Assembly: GCF_000620065.1 (NCBI RefSeq)
Contig: NZ_JHVI01000024.1
Location: forward strand, 1-62,824
DNA length: 62,824 nucleotides
Direction of reading: 5' to 3'
From: Meiothermus cerbereus DSM 11376
GTDB taxonomy: Bacteria; Deinococcota; Deinococci; Deinococcales; Thermaceae
Positions within the stretch are counted from its first letter, which is position 1. Each line of letters opens with the position of its first letter. A model generated the notes under the pieces. That model was not told where the DNA came from, searched no databases, and was given only the letters and a program-made list of their open reading frames with translations. A program made the position numbers and the translations under genes. This document shows positions 1 to 7,388 of this stretch, in pieces.

Positions 1-1208
1 CCCAGCCCCGCCGTGAGGCCCCCCAGCGCGCTGCTTAGCCCCGGCATGGCGTTGATGGCGCTCATCACCTGATCCAGGAAGCCCCGCACGGCCCCCACCA
101 CCCGCTGCACGGGGGGCAGGAAAACCTGACCCAGGGTGATGGCGATGGCCTGGAGGTCGTTGCGCAAAAGCTGGAGCTGGTTGGCGGTGGTGGCCGAGCG
201 GCTGGCGAACTCCTGCCCTACGCTGCCCGCGTAGGCCTGGCTGTCCCCCACCAGCTTATAACCCTGCTCCACCAGCGGCAGCGCCTTGGCCAGCCGGGCG
301 ATATCGTCGGCGTATTCCTGGCCGAAGATCAGGCTCAAGACCTTGAGCGGGTCTTTGGAGTTGTTGACGGTGCGCAGGAAGTCCAGGATGGCCCCCTGGG
401 CGTTCTTGCGGATGGCCGCCTCCATGCCCTCGGCGCTGTAGCCGATGGCCTCGAGGCCCGTCTTGAGCTGCTTGCTCCCGGTGGTGGCGTTGGCCAGCTT
501 GTTGATGAGGGCCTGCAAGCCGGTGGCCACCACCTCGGGCTGGGTGCCGGTGGCCAGCATCGCCGCCCCCAGCGCGGCCATCTGCTGGGCGGTGAGGCCC
601 ACCAGCTGCCCGGTGCCGCCGATGCGCCGCAGCACCTCCAGAATCTGCGGGGCGGTGGCGGCCATGTTGTTGGAGAGGTGGTTGACCGCGTCGGAGAGCT
701 GCACCACCTGCGGCTGGGTCATGCCGAAAATGTTTCTCAGCTTGGCCAGGGTGTCCCCGGCCTCCTGGGCGGAGATATCGAAGGCCACCGCCACCTTGGC
801 GGCATCCTCGGTAAAGCCGGCCAGCTCCTCCAGGGCAATTCCCGCCTGGCCGGCAGCAGCCGCGATCTGGGTCAGCTCGGCGGCGGAGCGGGGAATCTGG
901 CGCGACAGGGCGATGAGCTGCTTCTGCAGCACCTCGGGGCCCAGCGCAGGGGTGAACTCCACCACCTTTTTCACATCGGCGAAGGCCGACTCGAACTCGA
1001 TAGCGGCCCGGGTCGCCAGGCCGATCGGGGCGGCGACGGCCAGCGCAGCGGCGGCCAGCGAGGCCCCCATCTGGATGCGGTCGATGGCCGAGCTGGTCTG
1101 GACGGCGGCCCGCTCGAGGCCCCCCAGCGTGCGCACGATGTTGTTGGCCGGGCCGGAGATGCGATCGGCCAGGTCCACCAACACCTGCAGGCGCATGAGC
1201 TGGTTCAA
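1..1208 (-). CDS. Phage tail tape measure protein, N-terminal part (runs off the left edge)
   Basis: About 402 residues of a TP901-type tape measure, which sets tail length and threads the tail tube during assembly. The visible part begins with a short helical leader, has an alanine-rich hydrophobic stretch near residues 40-60, and then the TP901 core (IEFESAFADVKKVV onward, with long Ala/Leu helices and LTAQQMAALGAAML). The likely start is TTG at 1208, directly after the TAG stop of the upstream gene; ATG at 1196 is the alternative. In Mu-like phages this gene normally follows the tail chaperone, which here lies 27 kb away on the other strand. The family is clear; the 3' end is not visible. 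Confidence 0.85.
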   Translation of the reverse strand, partial: MNQLMRLQVLVDLADRISGPANNIVRTLGGLERAAVQTSSAIDRIQMGASLAAAALAVAAPIGLATRAAIEFESAFADVKKVVEFTPALGPEVLQKQLIALSRQIPRSAAELTQIAAAAGQAGIALEELAGFTEDAAKVAVAFDISAQEAGDTLAKLRNIFGMTQPQVVQLSDAVNHLSNNMAATAPQILEVLRRIGGTGQLVGLTAQQMAALGAAMLATGTQPEVVATGLQALINKLANATTGSKQLKTGLEAIGYSAEGMEAAIRKNAQGAILDFLRTVNNSKDPLKVLSLIFGQEYADDIARLAKALPLVEQGYKLVGDSQAYAGSVGQEFASRSATTANQLQLLRNDLQAIAITLGQVFLPPVQRVVGAVRGFLDQVMSAINAMPGLSSALGGLTAGL

Positions 1209-1367
1209 CTAACCCTCCGGTTTATCGGATTTCGAGCTTTCTTCCAGGGTGCGGAGGCGCTCGAGGGCGGCCTCGAGGTTGGCTTGCAGATAGGCCACGT
1301 TGAGTTCGGCCTGGGCCAGCTTCTGGGCCAAAATCTGCAGCGCGCGCTCCATATTGGGCTCGGGCAT
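1209..1367 (-). CDS. Small coiled-coil protein (52 aa), unknown
   Basis: Starts with an ATG that shares its A with the TGA of the upstream hydrolase (TGATG), which implies translational coupling, and ends one base before the tape-measure start. The protein is a single Leu/Ala-rich amphipathic helix (roughly residues 5-45) with an acidic and basic tail. A longer reading of the frame up to 1463 would begin with a low-complexity His/Pro stretch and is not favoured. Position suggests a small tail or lysis accessory protein, but no family was recognised. Confidence 0.55.
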   Translation of the reverse strand: MPEPNMERALQILAQKLAQAELNVAYLQANLEAALERLRTLEESSKSDKPEG

Positions 1368-1909
1368 CAGGGCCTCCAGTTCTGCGGGATGCGGGCCAGG
1401 GTGGTGATGGTGTCCCACTGGGCCAGCGGGGTCAGGCGCAGGGCGCTCCTGCGCACAAACCACTTTCCGCGGTCGGCGCTGGTATTCTCGGCCACGCAGG
1501 GCTGGCCTTCGATCTCGCCAACGTAGATGCCAATGTGCCCCTCGTTGTCTGGCGCAGTTCGAGGGCTGGTGGGGGGTTCGTCGAAGTGGCGGCTACTGAA
1601 GAGCAAGTCGCCCGGCTGTAGCAGGCGCAGCAGGCTGGTACGCTGGCTGGGGTTGGCCGGGTCGTAATCGGCAGTGGAAATGGCCCAGCCCATCCGCTGC
1701 ACACCCAACTCCACATCGTGCGCCCAGCGCGATTTATCGGGGTCAGCCTTGGTATCATCTAATATCCGGCTGTAGATTTTCCAACGGTTGGTATCAAGAG
1801 CCCGTGCCACCGCCTCAAAGGTAAAGGCCACGCACCACTTGCTGATGGTGGGAAATCCGGGCAACTCACGGCGAACAGCCTGGATAGCGATTTTGGCAAT
1901 CTTGCTCAA
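1367..1909 (-). CDS. NlpC/P60- or CHAP-like cell-wall hydrolase, probable endolysin
   Basis: About 180 residues. The Cys in KWCVAF near residue 26 and the His in GHIGIYVG, preceded by PGDLLF, fit the Cys-His core of NlpC/P60 or CHAP amidases and endopeptidases that cut peptidoglycan. The chosen start is TTG at 1909, which has GGAGG five bases upstream; the longer frame beginning at 1921 would start inside that ribosome-binding site. The gene has its own late leader (1920-1970) and is coupled to a small gene and the tape measure. It could be the lysin or a tail-associated hydrolase. The fold assignment rests on motifs only. Confidence 0.65.
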   Translation of the reverse strand: MSKIAKIAIQAVRRELPGFPTISKWCVAFTFEAVARALDTNRWKIYSRILDDTKADPDKSRWAHDVELGVQRMGWAISTADYDPANPSQRTSLLRLLQPGDLLFSSRHFDEPPTSPRTAPDNEGHIGIYVGEIEGQPCVAENTSADRGKWFVRRSALRLTPLAQWDTITTLARIPQNWRP

Positions 1910-1919
1910 GGTGCCCTCC

Positions 1920-1970
1920 AAAAGAAAAAGCCAGCCCCGAAGGGCTGGCTAGGTTGAGTGTAGTTTAGCA
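1920..1970 (-). promoter_or_regulatory. Late leader 1: -10 box, AACCTAGCC and hairpin with T-run
   Basis: On the minus strand this reads GCTAAACT, six bases, AACCTAGCC, then a GCCAGCCC/GGGCTGGC hairpin (1931-1950) followed by TTTTTCTTTT. The box, spacing and AACCTAGCC element match the leaders at 9373, 12227 and 21486. The hairpin with its T-run would terminate transcription coming from the antirepressor gene, or act as an attenuator just after the promoter. Confidence 0.6.
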
Positions 1971-1987
1971 GTTTACGGCGGGTTTGG

Positions 1988-2695
1988 CTACCGAGCCATG
2001 CTCTTCAGCATACGCTGCAACACCTGCACCTGCTGCGCAAGCAGGTTGAGCAGCTCGCTGTTGGGCTGCTGCGGGCGCAGCGCTGGCCGAATGATGTGCT
2101 GATTCATCTGGGAGCGAACCCAGCCGTGGCGGTGGGCGAGGCGAATGACGGTTGTGCGCGGTACGCCGGAAAGCCGCTCGATGGCCTGATAGCTGTACAG
2201 GCGGCCATCTGGAGCCCGCACCTCGCCCGCCAGCATGGCCAGGGCCAGCGCGCGGTCGCCTTTGGTGTGCTGACGAAAAAGGCCAGGGAAAAGCGGCTGC
2301 GGTTCGGGCGCACGGTAGGGCTCCTCAAAGAGAAGCCGGTCGAGCGTCTCGAAGGCCCAGCGCTGAAACTGGATGATGCGCTCGCGCTTTGCGGGGTCTT
2401 GGATGCGGTTGGTGGAGATTTTGGTTACGACACCGATTACACCGGGGCGTCTCAGGAACGCTGTTCTAATCGGCATTCCTTTCCTGGTGGTTGTTACAAC
2501 CACGCGATAGGTGCTCAGGACTGGATCACCCTGCACAAGCTGGTACAAGGTTTTGCGATCGTATTCCAGCAACTCGCACAGCCGCGCCATTGGTACTGCT
2601 ACATCCCGCCTTCCTGCCACTTCCAGCCAGGCTACTGGCAGCGTTCCGGTCGGCGACTGGATATCCTTCTTGCGAACCAATTGGGCCTCAAGCAT
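1988..2695 (-). CDS. Phage antirepressor-like protein (P22_AR_N type)
   Basis: About 235 residues. The N-terminal half (LPVAWLEVAGRRDVAVPMAR, then a conserved FQRWAFETL) resembles the P22 antirepressor N-terminal domain. The C-terminal third contains a helix-turn-helix-like stretch (YSYQAIERLSGVPRTTVIRL). Such proteins inactivate or compete with phage repressors. The start is ATG at 2695, with GGGAGG upstream, overlapping the TGA of the preceding gene (ATGCTTGA). It is transcribed with the 85-aa gene from the promoter at 3013-3041, divergently from an HTH gene, so it probably belongs to a secondary immunity switch. Confidence 0.65.
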   Translation of the reverse strand: MLEAQLVRKKDIQSPTGTLPVAWLEVAGRRDVAVPMARLCELLEYDRKTLYQLVQGDPVLSTYRVVVTTTRKGMPIRTAFLRRPGVIGVVTKISTNRIQDPAKRERIIQFQRWAFETLDRLLFEEPYRAPEPQPLFPGLFRQHTKGDRALALAMLAGEVRAPDGRLYSYQAIERLSGVPRTTVIRLAHRHGWVRSQMNQHIIRPALRPQQPNSELLNLLAQQVQVLQRMLKSMAR

Positions 2696-2945
2696 TGTCA
2701 TCCTCCCTGTCCACCGCCAGCAGCGCCGCCAAGGGCACGCCGCCGTCCACCAGGCCCGCGTGGTACACCTCGCGCAGGCACTCCACAAACAGCGCCCAGT
2801 CCTCTGCGCGGGCAGCGTCCCAGACCGCCAGCGCCAGGGGGTCGAGCCGGTTGAGCAAAAAGCCCCCCCTGGGGGTGTCCTCGAGGGGAGCCTTGCTCCA
2901 AAACGCCTGCCTTGCCATGCCTATATGCTTGTTGGTATCATACAT
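2688..2945 (-). CDS. Small protein of unknown function (85 aa) before the antirepressor
   Basis: The start is ATG at 2945 with GGAGG six bases upstream; the longer frame to 3098 lacks such a site and would run over the promoter. The protein is mostly helical (LDPLALAVWDAARAEDWALFVECLREV), with no membrane segment. It is the first gene after the promoter at 3013-3041 and its stop overlaps the antirepressor start. By position it is a regulatory partner of the antirepressor, but no family is recognised. Confidence 0.55.
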   Translation of the reverse strand: MYDTNKHIGMARQAFWSKAPLEDTPRGGFLLNRLDPLALAVWDAARAEDWALFVECLREVYHAGLVDGGVPLAALLAVDREDDNA

Positions 2946-3012
2946 CCTGTACCTCCGTAACATTGGAGTTCGCCAAGAAGCCGCCTTTGGAGAACGCTTC
3001 TTGGTTGCCCGC

Positions 3013-3041
3013 ATTATGTACAACTCTCTATATAGAGTCAA
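3013..3041 (-). promoter_or_regulatory. Antirepressor promoter with palindromic operator in the spacer
   Basis: Minus strand: TTGACT (3041-3036), a 17-base spacer, CATAAT (3018-3013). The spacer contains the perfect 12-bp palindrome CTCTATATAGAG (3026-3037), an obvious operator candidate for the divergent HTH protein. Confidence 0.65.
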
Positions 3042-3081
3042 GTCATTTACTACAAATACATATAGCGCATAAGATGTGGCC

Positions 3082-3321
3082 ATGTCGTGCAGGCCCAATC
3101 TCAGCCCTCTGCTAAATCTTTTGAGGCGGGAGCGGGTTTCGCTTTATCGGCTTTCGGCAGCCTCTGGCGTAAACTATGCGGGCCTGCACCGAGCCACAAA
3201 AGGAAAATCAATACCCGACCTCCACACCCTCGCCCGCATCAAGTGCGCCCTGGAGGAAATCCTGGGGCGGTCGGTTTCGCTGGATGAGCTGGTAGAGGTA
3301 CGGCGAGAGCGGCAGGATTAA
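3082..3321 (+). CDS. XRE-family HTH regulator (79 aa)
   Basis: A compact helix-turn-helix protein: LLRRERVSLYRLSAASGVNYAGLHRATKGKSIPDLHTLARI matches the Xre/Cro pattern. ATG at 3082 is taken as the start; GTG at 3076 is in frame. No ribosome-binding site is visible and a TATAG box lies about 20 bases upstream, so the mRNA may be leaderless, as is common in Thermaceae. It faces the antirepressor operon across a 136-bp region with a palindrome and probably represses it. A secreted-protein gene follows 15 bases later, presumably in the same transcript. Confidence 0.65.
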   Translation: MSCRPNLSPLLNLLRRERVSLYRLSAASGVNYAGLHRATKGKSIPDLHTLARIKCALEEILGRSVSLDELVEVRRERQD

Positions 3322-3336
3322 GTTATCATTGGCTGC

Positions 3337-3906
3337 ATGAAACAAAAACTGTTGGTAGCAATGATTGCTGTAGTAGTCGGCCTTTCTTTGGCTCAAAAAG
3401 TAGACATCAATAAGGCTATGTCGGCCCTCAAACAGGACAAACAGGTAACCCTGCTAAAGGAAGTTAAGCTGCCACCTCCACCTCCCCAGCGCTCTGCCGA
3501 AAAGAAGTATGAGGTTCGCGTCCGCAATGAAGCCGACGAAGTGTTCAACTACATCATCTTCCTGGCTGCTCCCAAAGGAAAGCGCTACTTCAACCTCTAC
3601 TCTGTGCGTTTTGAAGATAGCTACTCCTTTGACAATGCGCTTTACGGCCTCGGCTATTTAACAGGTTTCTTGATGCGGGCTTGTCTGGGGCTGACGGAAG
3701 AGAGCACCAAAAAGCTAGTGAACTGGTTTTCTGAAAAGGTTGAGCAAATCCAAGAAAGGGGAATCGGCGATTTCTCTCGGGATTTTGGGCCTGTAGAAAT
3801 GAGCTTGATGGGTGGAGTGCGCTTCGACAAAAGTGGGCACCTGATTGTGGTGCTTCAGCGCAAGGGCGAGCCCGGAAAAAACTGGCCCCAGTGGTGCGAG
3901 CGATAG
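3337..3906 (+). CDS. Secreted protein of unknown function, candidate lysogenic-conversion gene
   Basis: 189 residues. It begins with a clear Sec signal peptide (basic MKQK, a hydrophobic core, LSLAQ, cleavage near residue 20), followed by a short linker with five prolines and a soluble domain rich in aromatic and charged residues. No family was recognised. It lies on the plus strand inside a minus-strand late region, downstream of an HTH gene and before a perfect hairpin, which is the usual layout of a prophage cargo gene expressed in lysogens. A role at the cell surface, such as superinfection exclusion, is only inference. Confidence 0.6.
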   Translation: MKQKLLVAMIAVVVGLSLAQKVDINKAMSALKQDKQVTLLKEVKLPPPPPQRSAEKKYEVRVRNEADEVFNYIIFLAAPKGKRYFNLYSVRFEDSYSFDNALYGLGYLTGFLMRACLGLTEESTKKLVNWFSEKVEQIQERGIGDFSRDFGPVEMSLMGGVRFDKSGHLIVVLQRKGEPGKNWPQWCER

Positions 3907-3922
3907 CAACGCTCAACTCTTT

Positions 3923-3960
3923 GTAACGACTCCCCGTTCTGAAGAACGGGGAGTCGTTAC
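3923..3960. terminator. Perfect 16-bp inverted repeat between convergent genes
   Basis: Arms GTAACGACTCCCCGTT and AACGGGGAGTCGTTAC with a 6-base loop. It lies between the plus-strand secreted-protein gene and the end of the minus-strand MuF block. There is no T-run on either side, so it may be a weak bidirectional terminator or a protein site. Confidence 0.45.
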
Positions 3961-3964
3961 AGCT

Positions 3965-4249
3965 TCAGATTCCAAGGTCGGCCAGGAACAGCTCCCAGGC
4001 CTCCGGGATAGGAATCCCCTGTGCCCCGAGGCGGGCCCTCTCGGCGAAGATCTCCCGGGCCAGGGTCAGGGTTGCCTCCCGATCCTGGAGGGCCGCATCC
4101 TCCAGGTAGCGCCGGAAGGGAGTCCACTCCTCCACGGCGGCCAGAAGTTCGTCCGGGTCCGCGTCAGCCTCCAGCAGACTCTTCAACCAGCCCCAGTAGC
4201 CCTGAGCTAGTTGGAGGGGACGGTAAGCCACGGTGGTCGTCTCAGCCAC
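3965..4249 (-). CDS. Small acidic protein overlapping the MuF 3' end, immunity-protein candidate
   Basis: 94 residues from a GTG at 4249, which has AGGAG a few bases upstream. The gene overlaps the last 43 bases of MuF in another frame. The protein is helical and acidic (LLEADADPDELLAAVEEW, then LAREIFAERARLG). MuF proteins with long C-terminal extensions are known in prophages as carriers of toxin domains followed by immunity genes. That family knowledge and the overlap suggest an immunity role, but no toxin family was identified here and a small head-assembly protein is equally possible. Confidence 0.5.
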   Translation of the reverse strand: MAETTTVAYRPLQLAQGYWGWLKSLLEADADPDELLAAVEEWTPFRRYLEDAALQDREATLTLAREIFAERARLGAQGIPIPEAWELFLADLGI

Positions 4250-5397
4250 GTTGTCTCCTGCCAGGGAACATTCAGTTTCTCCAAAGCGCTCACCCCATAG
4301 CCTGTGGCCAAGGTGCTGCTGTGGAAGGAGTATACCACGAACCAGAAGCGGCCAACTCGAGGCCCCCGAACGGAATCGGGTAGGGCGGAGGTGGGCACCA
4401 TGACCGCCAACACGGGCCCCTGAGCCCGAGCGAAAGCCAGCACCGCCACCTCCGGGTGGGCCGCTACCTCGCGGCACACGCGCTCGTACTCCTCGGGGGT
4501 CGTGGTGGGGAGCACTTGCTCCTCCAGAATACGTGTAGCCAGGTGGGCTTCCAGGGATGAGGCTCTGCTCTTCCCCAAAAGGGCGGCCTGCTCCGGGCCC
4601 AGCAAGCGCTCTCTGCGGTTGAAAGGGGCAGCGTAGACCTGCCCGGCAGCGACGAGCCAGTCCCGGGGCTCCGGCCTGGCCTGCCCGCGGCTCTCTGCCA
4701 GCTGCCGCAGGCGATCCCTGGCCTCGGGGTGGGTAGCCAGGGTTCTGAGGTAGGCCCGCCACAGCTCGGGGTGGTAGTCCCTGGGCTCCGGGCTCCAGGC
4801 CTCTCGGCCTGGCGGGCGGCCAAAGCCCTCCAGGGGGGGTTGATCCGGCGGGCGTTGGGTGATGCGGCCCTCGGCCTGGGCCGCGCTGTACGTTACCAGG
4901 GCGGTGCGGCAGCGAAAATGCAGGGGCGGGATATGCGTGTTCCAGAAGGGGTGGTCGGCAGGCAGCACCACCCCGGCCAGGTTGAGGCAGATGCGCGAGG
5001 TACGGCCATCCAGCACCACCGAGAGCCCCCAGTAGGGCCGCTCTTGCCGCAGCTCGTCGGCGGCCTTCCAACGGCCTGCCCCGTAGGCCGATTGTAGGTT
5101 GGTGTCGAAGATGGTGCGCAGCCGGTGCGCGCTGGCACCCCCCCAGGCCCGTTGGATGCGCTCGGAAAGGCGGTCTTTAAACTGCTCAAAGGTCTCCCCC
5201 TTGGCGAGCGCGGCATCCAGCGCGTCCAGCGCCTCCTGCACCATATCGAGCTGGGCCAGCCCCGCCACAAAGAAGGCCCGGCGGCGGGCCTCCTCAGAAA
5301 GGGCGCGGTAGGCCGGGTCGGGCAGGGGCAGCCGGGCGCGAAACCAGGCGATGGCCTGCTCGGGGTCGGTGGGGGTGGCCTCGACGTTCCAGGGCAT
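4207..5397 (-). CDS. MuF-type minor head protein with long C-terminal extension
   Basis: 396 residues. The N-terminal half carries the Mu F/SPP1 gp7 head-morphogenesis domain: LRTIFDTNLQSAYGAGRW near residues 93-110, then TSRICLNLAGVVLP, WNTHIPPLHFRCR and ALVTYS up to about residue 170. This protein sits at the portal and is packaged into heads. Residues from about 200 to 396 form an extension outside the domain, ending in a strand-rich stretch (EVAVLAFARAQGPVLAVMVP, then FWFVVYSF). The start is one codon from the preceding fibre gene stop. The extension may be an effector domain; its activity is not known. Confidence 0.8.
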   Translation of the reverse strand: MPWNVEATPTDPEQAIAWFRARLPLPDPAYRALSEEARRRAFFVAGLAQLDMVQEALDALDAALAKGETFEQFKDRLSERIQRAWGGASAHRLRTIFDTNLQSAYGAGRWKAADELRQERPYWGLSVVLDGRTSRICLNLAGVVLPADHPFWNTHIPPLHFRCRTALVTYSAAQAEGRITQRPPDQPPLEGFGRPPGREAWSPEPRDYHPELWRAYLRTLATHPEARDRLRQLAESRGQARPEPRDWLVAAGQVYAAPFNRRERLLGPEQAALLGKSRASSLEAHLATRILEEQVLPTTTPEEYERVCREVAAHPEVAVLAFARAQGPVLAVMVPTSALPDSVRGPRVGRFWFVVYSFHSSTLATGYGVSALEKLNVPWQETTWLRRPPWLTVPSN

Positions 5398-5398
5398 G

Positions 5399-6118
5399 TC
5401 AGGGGTTGGATGGCAAAACAGTTAGCCGCCAACTCTCCACGGTGGCAGTTTGAGTCACGGTAGTGGACGAGCTACGGATGCTCATCGCCACCGTTTGCGT
5501 GCCGGTCAGGTCGCTGGCGGAGGCCTGCCAGGCGTAGCGCCCGGCCTGGGCGCCGGTCAGGCCGGTGTTGCTAGCTCCTGGGGCGCTGCGCTCATTTTGC
5601 AGCGCAATCCGGGTTAGGGTGGTGGAGCTAATGGAGAATCGGCACACCGTATAGTGCACCGCGCGGTTGGTGGAGCTGGCGGCGTGAGTGGTGGAGTCGG
5701 CTGCGTCCACCGTGATGCCGCCAATCGAGCAGCGGTAGGTGTAGGTCGCTGTGGCCCCCGAGTTGTTGATGATCGTGTACCACACCTCGAGTAAAACCGT
5801 TGTCCCCGCCGAGATATCAACACTCCGACTAACCAGGTTTACGTTGGAGGTCGAGTTAATTGCGATGTCGCTGTTGGGGGCGTTGCTGTAGATAGTCGGC
5901 CCGCCCCCACCCCCCGGAGGCGCGGCCCAGCTGCCATCGCCACGCAAAAAGGTCGTGCTGTTGGGGGTGCCGCTGGCCCCGATCTTGGCAATGGTCACGG
6001 CCCCGTTGGCGATTTTTGGAGTCGTGATAGCGCCATCCCGAATTTGGTTAGAGGTGATGCCCTGCGCCAGGGCATAGATGGCCCCGGCCAGTAGGAGTAG
6101 TCCCAGGAGTGCCCGCAT
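5399..6118 (-). CDS. Tail-fibre-like protein with an N-terminal signal-peptide-like segment
   Basis: 239 residues. After a hydrophobic N-terminus (MRALLGLLLLAGAIYALAQ) come repeats typical of phage fibres: QIRDGAITTPKIANGAVT, then FLRGDGSWAAPPGGGGG, followed by a Ser/Thr-rich strand-forming C-terminal domain. Fibre proteins bind the host surface. A Sec-like leader is unusual for a virion protein assembled in the cytoplasm. The gene lies 6 bases after a second fibre gene and directly before MuF. The fibre nature is likely; the meaning of the leader is open. Confidence 0.65.
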   Translation of the reverse strand: MRALLGLLLLAGAIYALAQGITSNQIRDGAITTPKIANGAVTIAKIGASGTPNSTTFLRGDGSWAAPPGGGGGPTIYSNAPNSDIAINSTSNVNLVSRSVDISAGTTVLLEVWYTIINNSGATATYTYRCSIGGITVDAADSTTHAASSTNRAVHYTVCRFSISSTTLTRIALQNERSAPGASNTGLTGAQAGRYAWQASASDLTGTQTVAMSIRSSSTTVTQTATVESWRLTVLPSNP

Positions 6119-6124
6119 ATACCC

Positions 6125-7033
6125 CTACTTCAAATAGTCCACCAGGATGCTATCGCCCGCCTGGGGAGCGCTCACGAAGGTGATGGTATTGCCGCTGATG
6201 GTGTAATCGAGCCCCGCCCCCCGGCGCTGGCGCACACCGTTGAGATAGACGCGCTCGCTCCCGGCCACGGGAGTATTCGCCAAAGTAAACACTGTGTTGG
6301 AACCATTGATGGTGCCTGCTGGCGATTCTCCCGTAACGAAATCGGCCTTCCGCAGCAGGATCGCCGGGTCTACGCCAACGCCAGACCCGCTCACGGTGAG
6401 GCCAGAGCCGCTCACCACCTGCACCGAGAAGGTGGAGCCGGTCAGGATTAAGCCGTCCCCGGCGCTATAGCTGCCCCCGTTGGTCTCCTGGGCAAAAACC
6501 AGGTCGGTAGTGCCCACCGTGATGGGGCCGTCGGTGATGAGGTTCCAACGGCTGTTGCCGAGGGTAGAACCCTCCGAAACGAACACCTGCAGACCGGGTT
6601 TGACCTCATCGTTGCCGTCAGCGTCCTCGGCTCGGGTCAGGGCCGCACCTGGGCCGTTGAATACGTACAGGCCGTTCTGGGTCTGGTTGGTCTGGTAGGC
6701 CAGAAATAAAATGTCCCCGTTGCTCAGCGTGACGCCGTCGAAGGTGTTGGTGCCGGGGTTGCTGATGTTGACGTTGCCGGTGGCGGCGGCGCGGGCCACC
6801 CGGCGGTAGAGCACACCGCGAATGGCCTGCTTGACCTGGCCCCAGTTGGGCGCGTCGCTGTCGGCCACCGCGTTGCCTACGTTGAGCAAGCGCTGGCCTC
6901 CCAGGCTGAAATTGCCGGTCATGCTCACGCTGCCGTCGGCTTTGAGGAGTAGCGAGCCATCCTGCACGTTGCCGAGCGGCAGGGTGCCGCGCACTTGTCT
7001 AGCGTTGGTTAAGTCGATTTTTTGGTTGCTCAT
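6125..7033 (-). CDS. Tail fibre/appendage protein
   Basis: 302 residues. The N-terminus (TNARQVRGTLPLGNVQDGSL, then GNFSLGGQRLLNVGNAVADS) is the common fibre motif with short Gly-rich strand repeats. The middle is a strand-rich domain, and the C-terminus (VYLNGVRQRRGAGLDYTISG, then APQAGDSILVDYLK) matches the small beta-sandwich seen at the tips of many phage fibres. It is preceded by a short protein whose end resembles the same C-terminal domain. Likely part of the receptor-binding apparatus. Confidence 0.75.
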   Translation of the reverse strand: MSNQKIDLTNARQVRGTLPLGNVQDGSLLLKADGSVSMTGNFSLGGQRLLNVGNAVADSDAPNWGQVKQAIRGVLYRRVARAAATGNVNISNPGTNTFDGVTLSNGDILFLAYQTNQTQNGLYVFNGPGAALTRAEDADGNDEVKPGLQVFVSEGSTLGNSRWNLITDGPITVGTTDLVFAQETNGGSYSAGDGLILTGSTFSVQVVSGSGLTVSGSGVGVDPAILLRKADFVTGESPAGTINGSNTVFTLANTPVAGSERVYLNGVRQRRGAGLDYTISGNTITFVSAPQAGDSILVDYLK

Positions 7034-7037
7034 ATGC

Positions 7038-7388
7038 TTACCTCGCGTAGGTGATGATCAGGCTGTCTCCGGGTACGGTGCTGAAGGCGATGTTGAGGGT
7101 CTGACCGACCAGATAGAAATTGAACTCGGCCAGGCCGTTCAGATGGACGTTTACCGAGTTGGGGATTGGGGTGTGGGGCAGGGTGATGGAGCCGGAGAAG
7201 GCCGGGGGAATTACGATTTCCAGGCGCTCAAAAGCGGCATTCCCGCCAGAAGACGAAGGCGCTACCAGGGCCGGTCGCACCACGTATACGGCCTCGGTGC
7301 GTGGCGGCTCGATCTGCAAATCTAGCTCCTGAAGCTGCAGTTCCAGCTTCAGCTCTTGCAGCTCCAGCTCGAGCACCACCTCAGACAT
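7038..7388 (-). CDS. Small fibre-associated protein with Leu/Glu-repeat N-terminus
   Basis: 116 residues from ATG at 7388, overlapping the TGA of the upstream gene (ATGTCTGA). The N-terminus is a regular Leu/Glu/Gln helix (VVLELELQELKLELQLQEL), probably a coiled-coil trimerisation segment. The C-terminus (IPNSVNVHLNGLAEF, then VPGDSLIITYAR) resembles the terminal domain of the adjacent fibre gene. It may be a fibre connector or a truncated fibre copy. No named family was recognised. Confidence 0.6.
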   Translation of the reverse strand: MSEVVLELELQELKLELQLQELDLQIEPPRTEAVYVVRPALVAPSSSGGNAAFERLEIVIPPAFSGSITLPHTPIPNSVNVHLNGLAEFNFYLVGQTLNIAFSTVPGDSLIITYAR

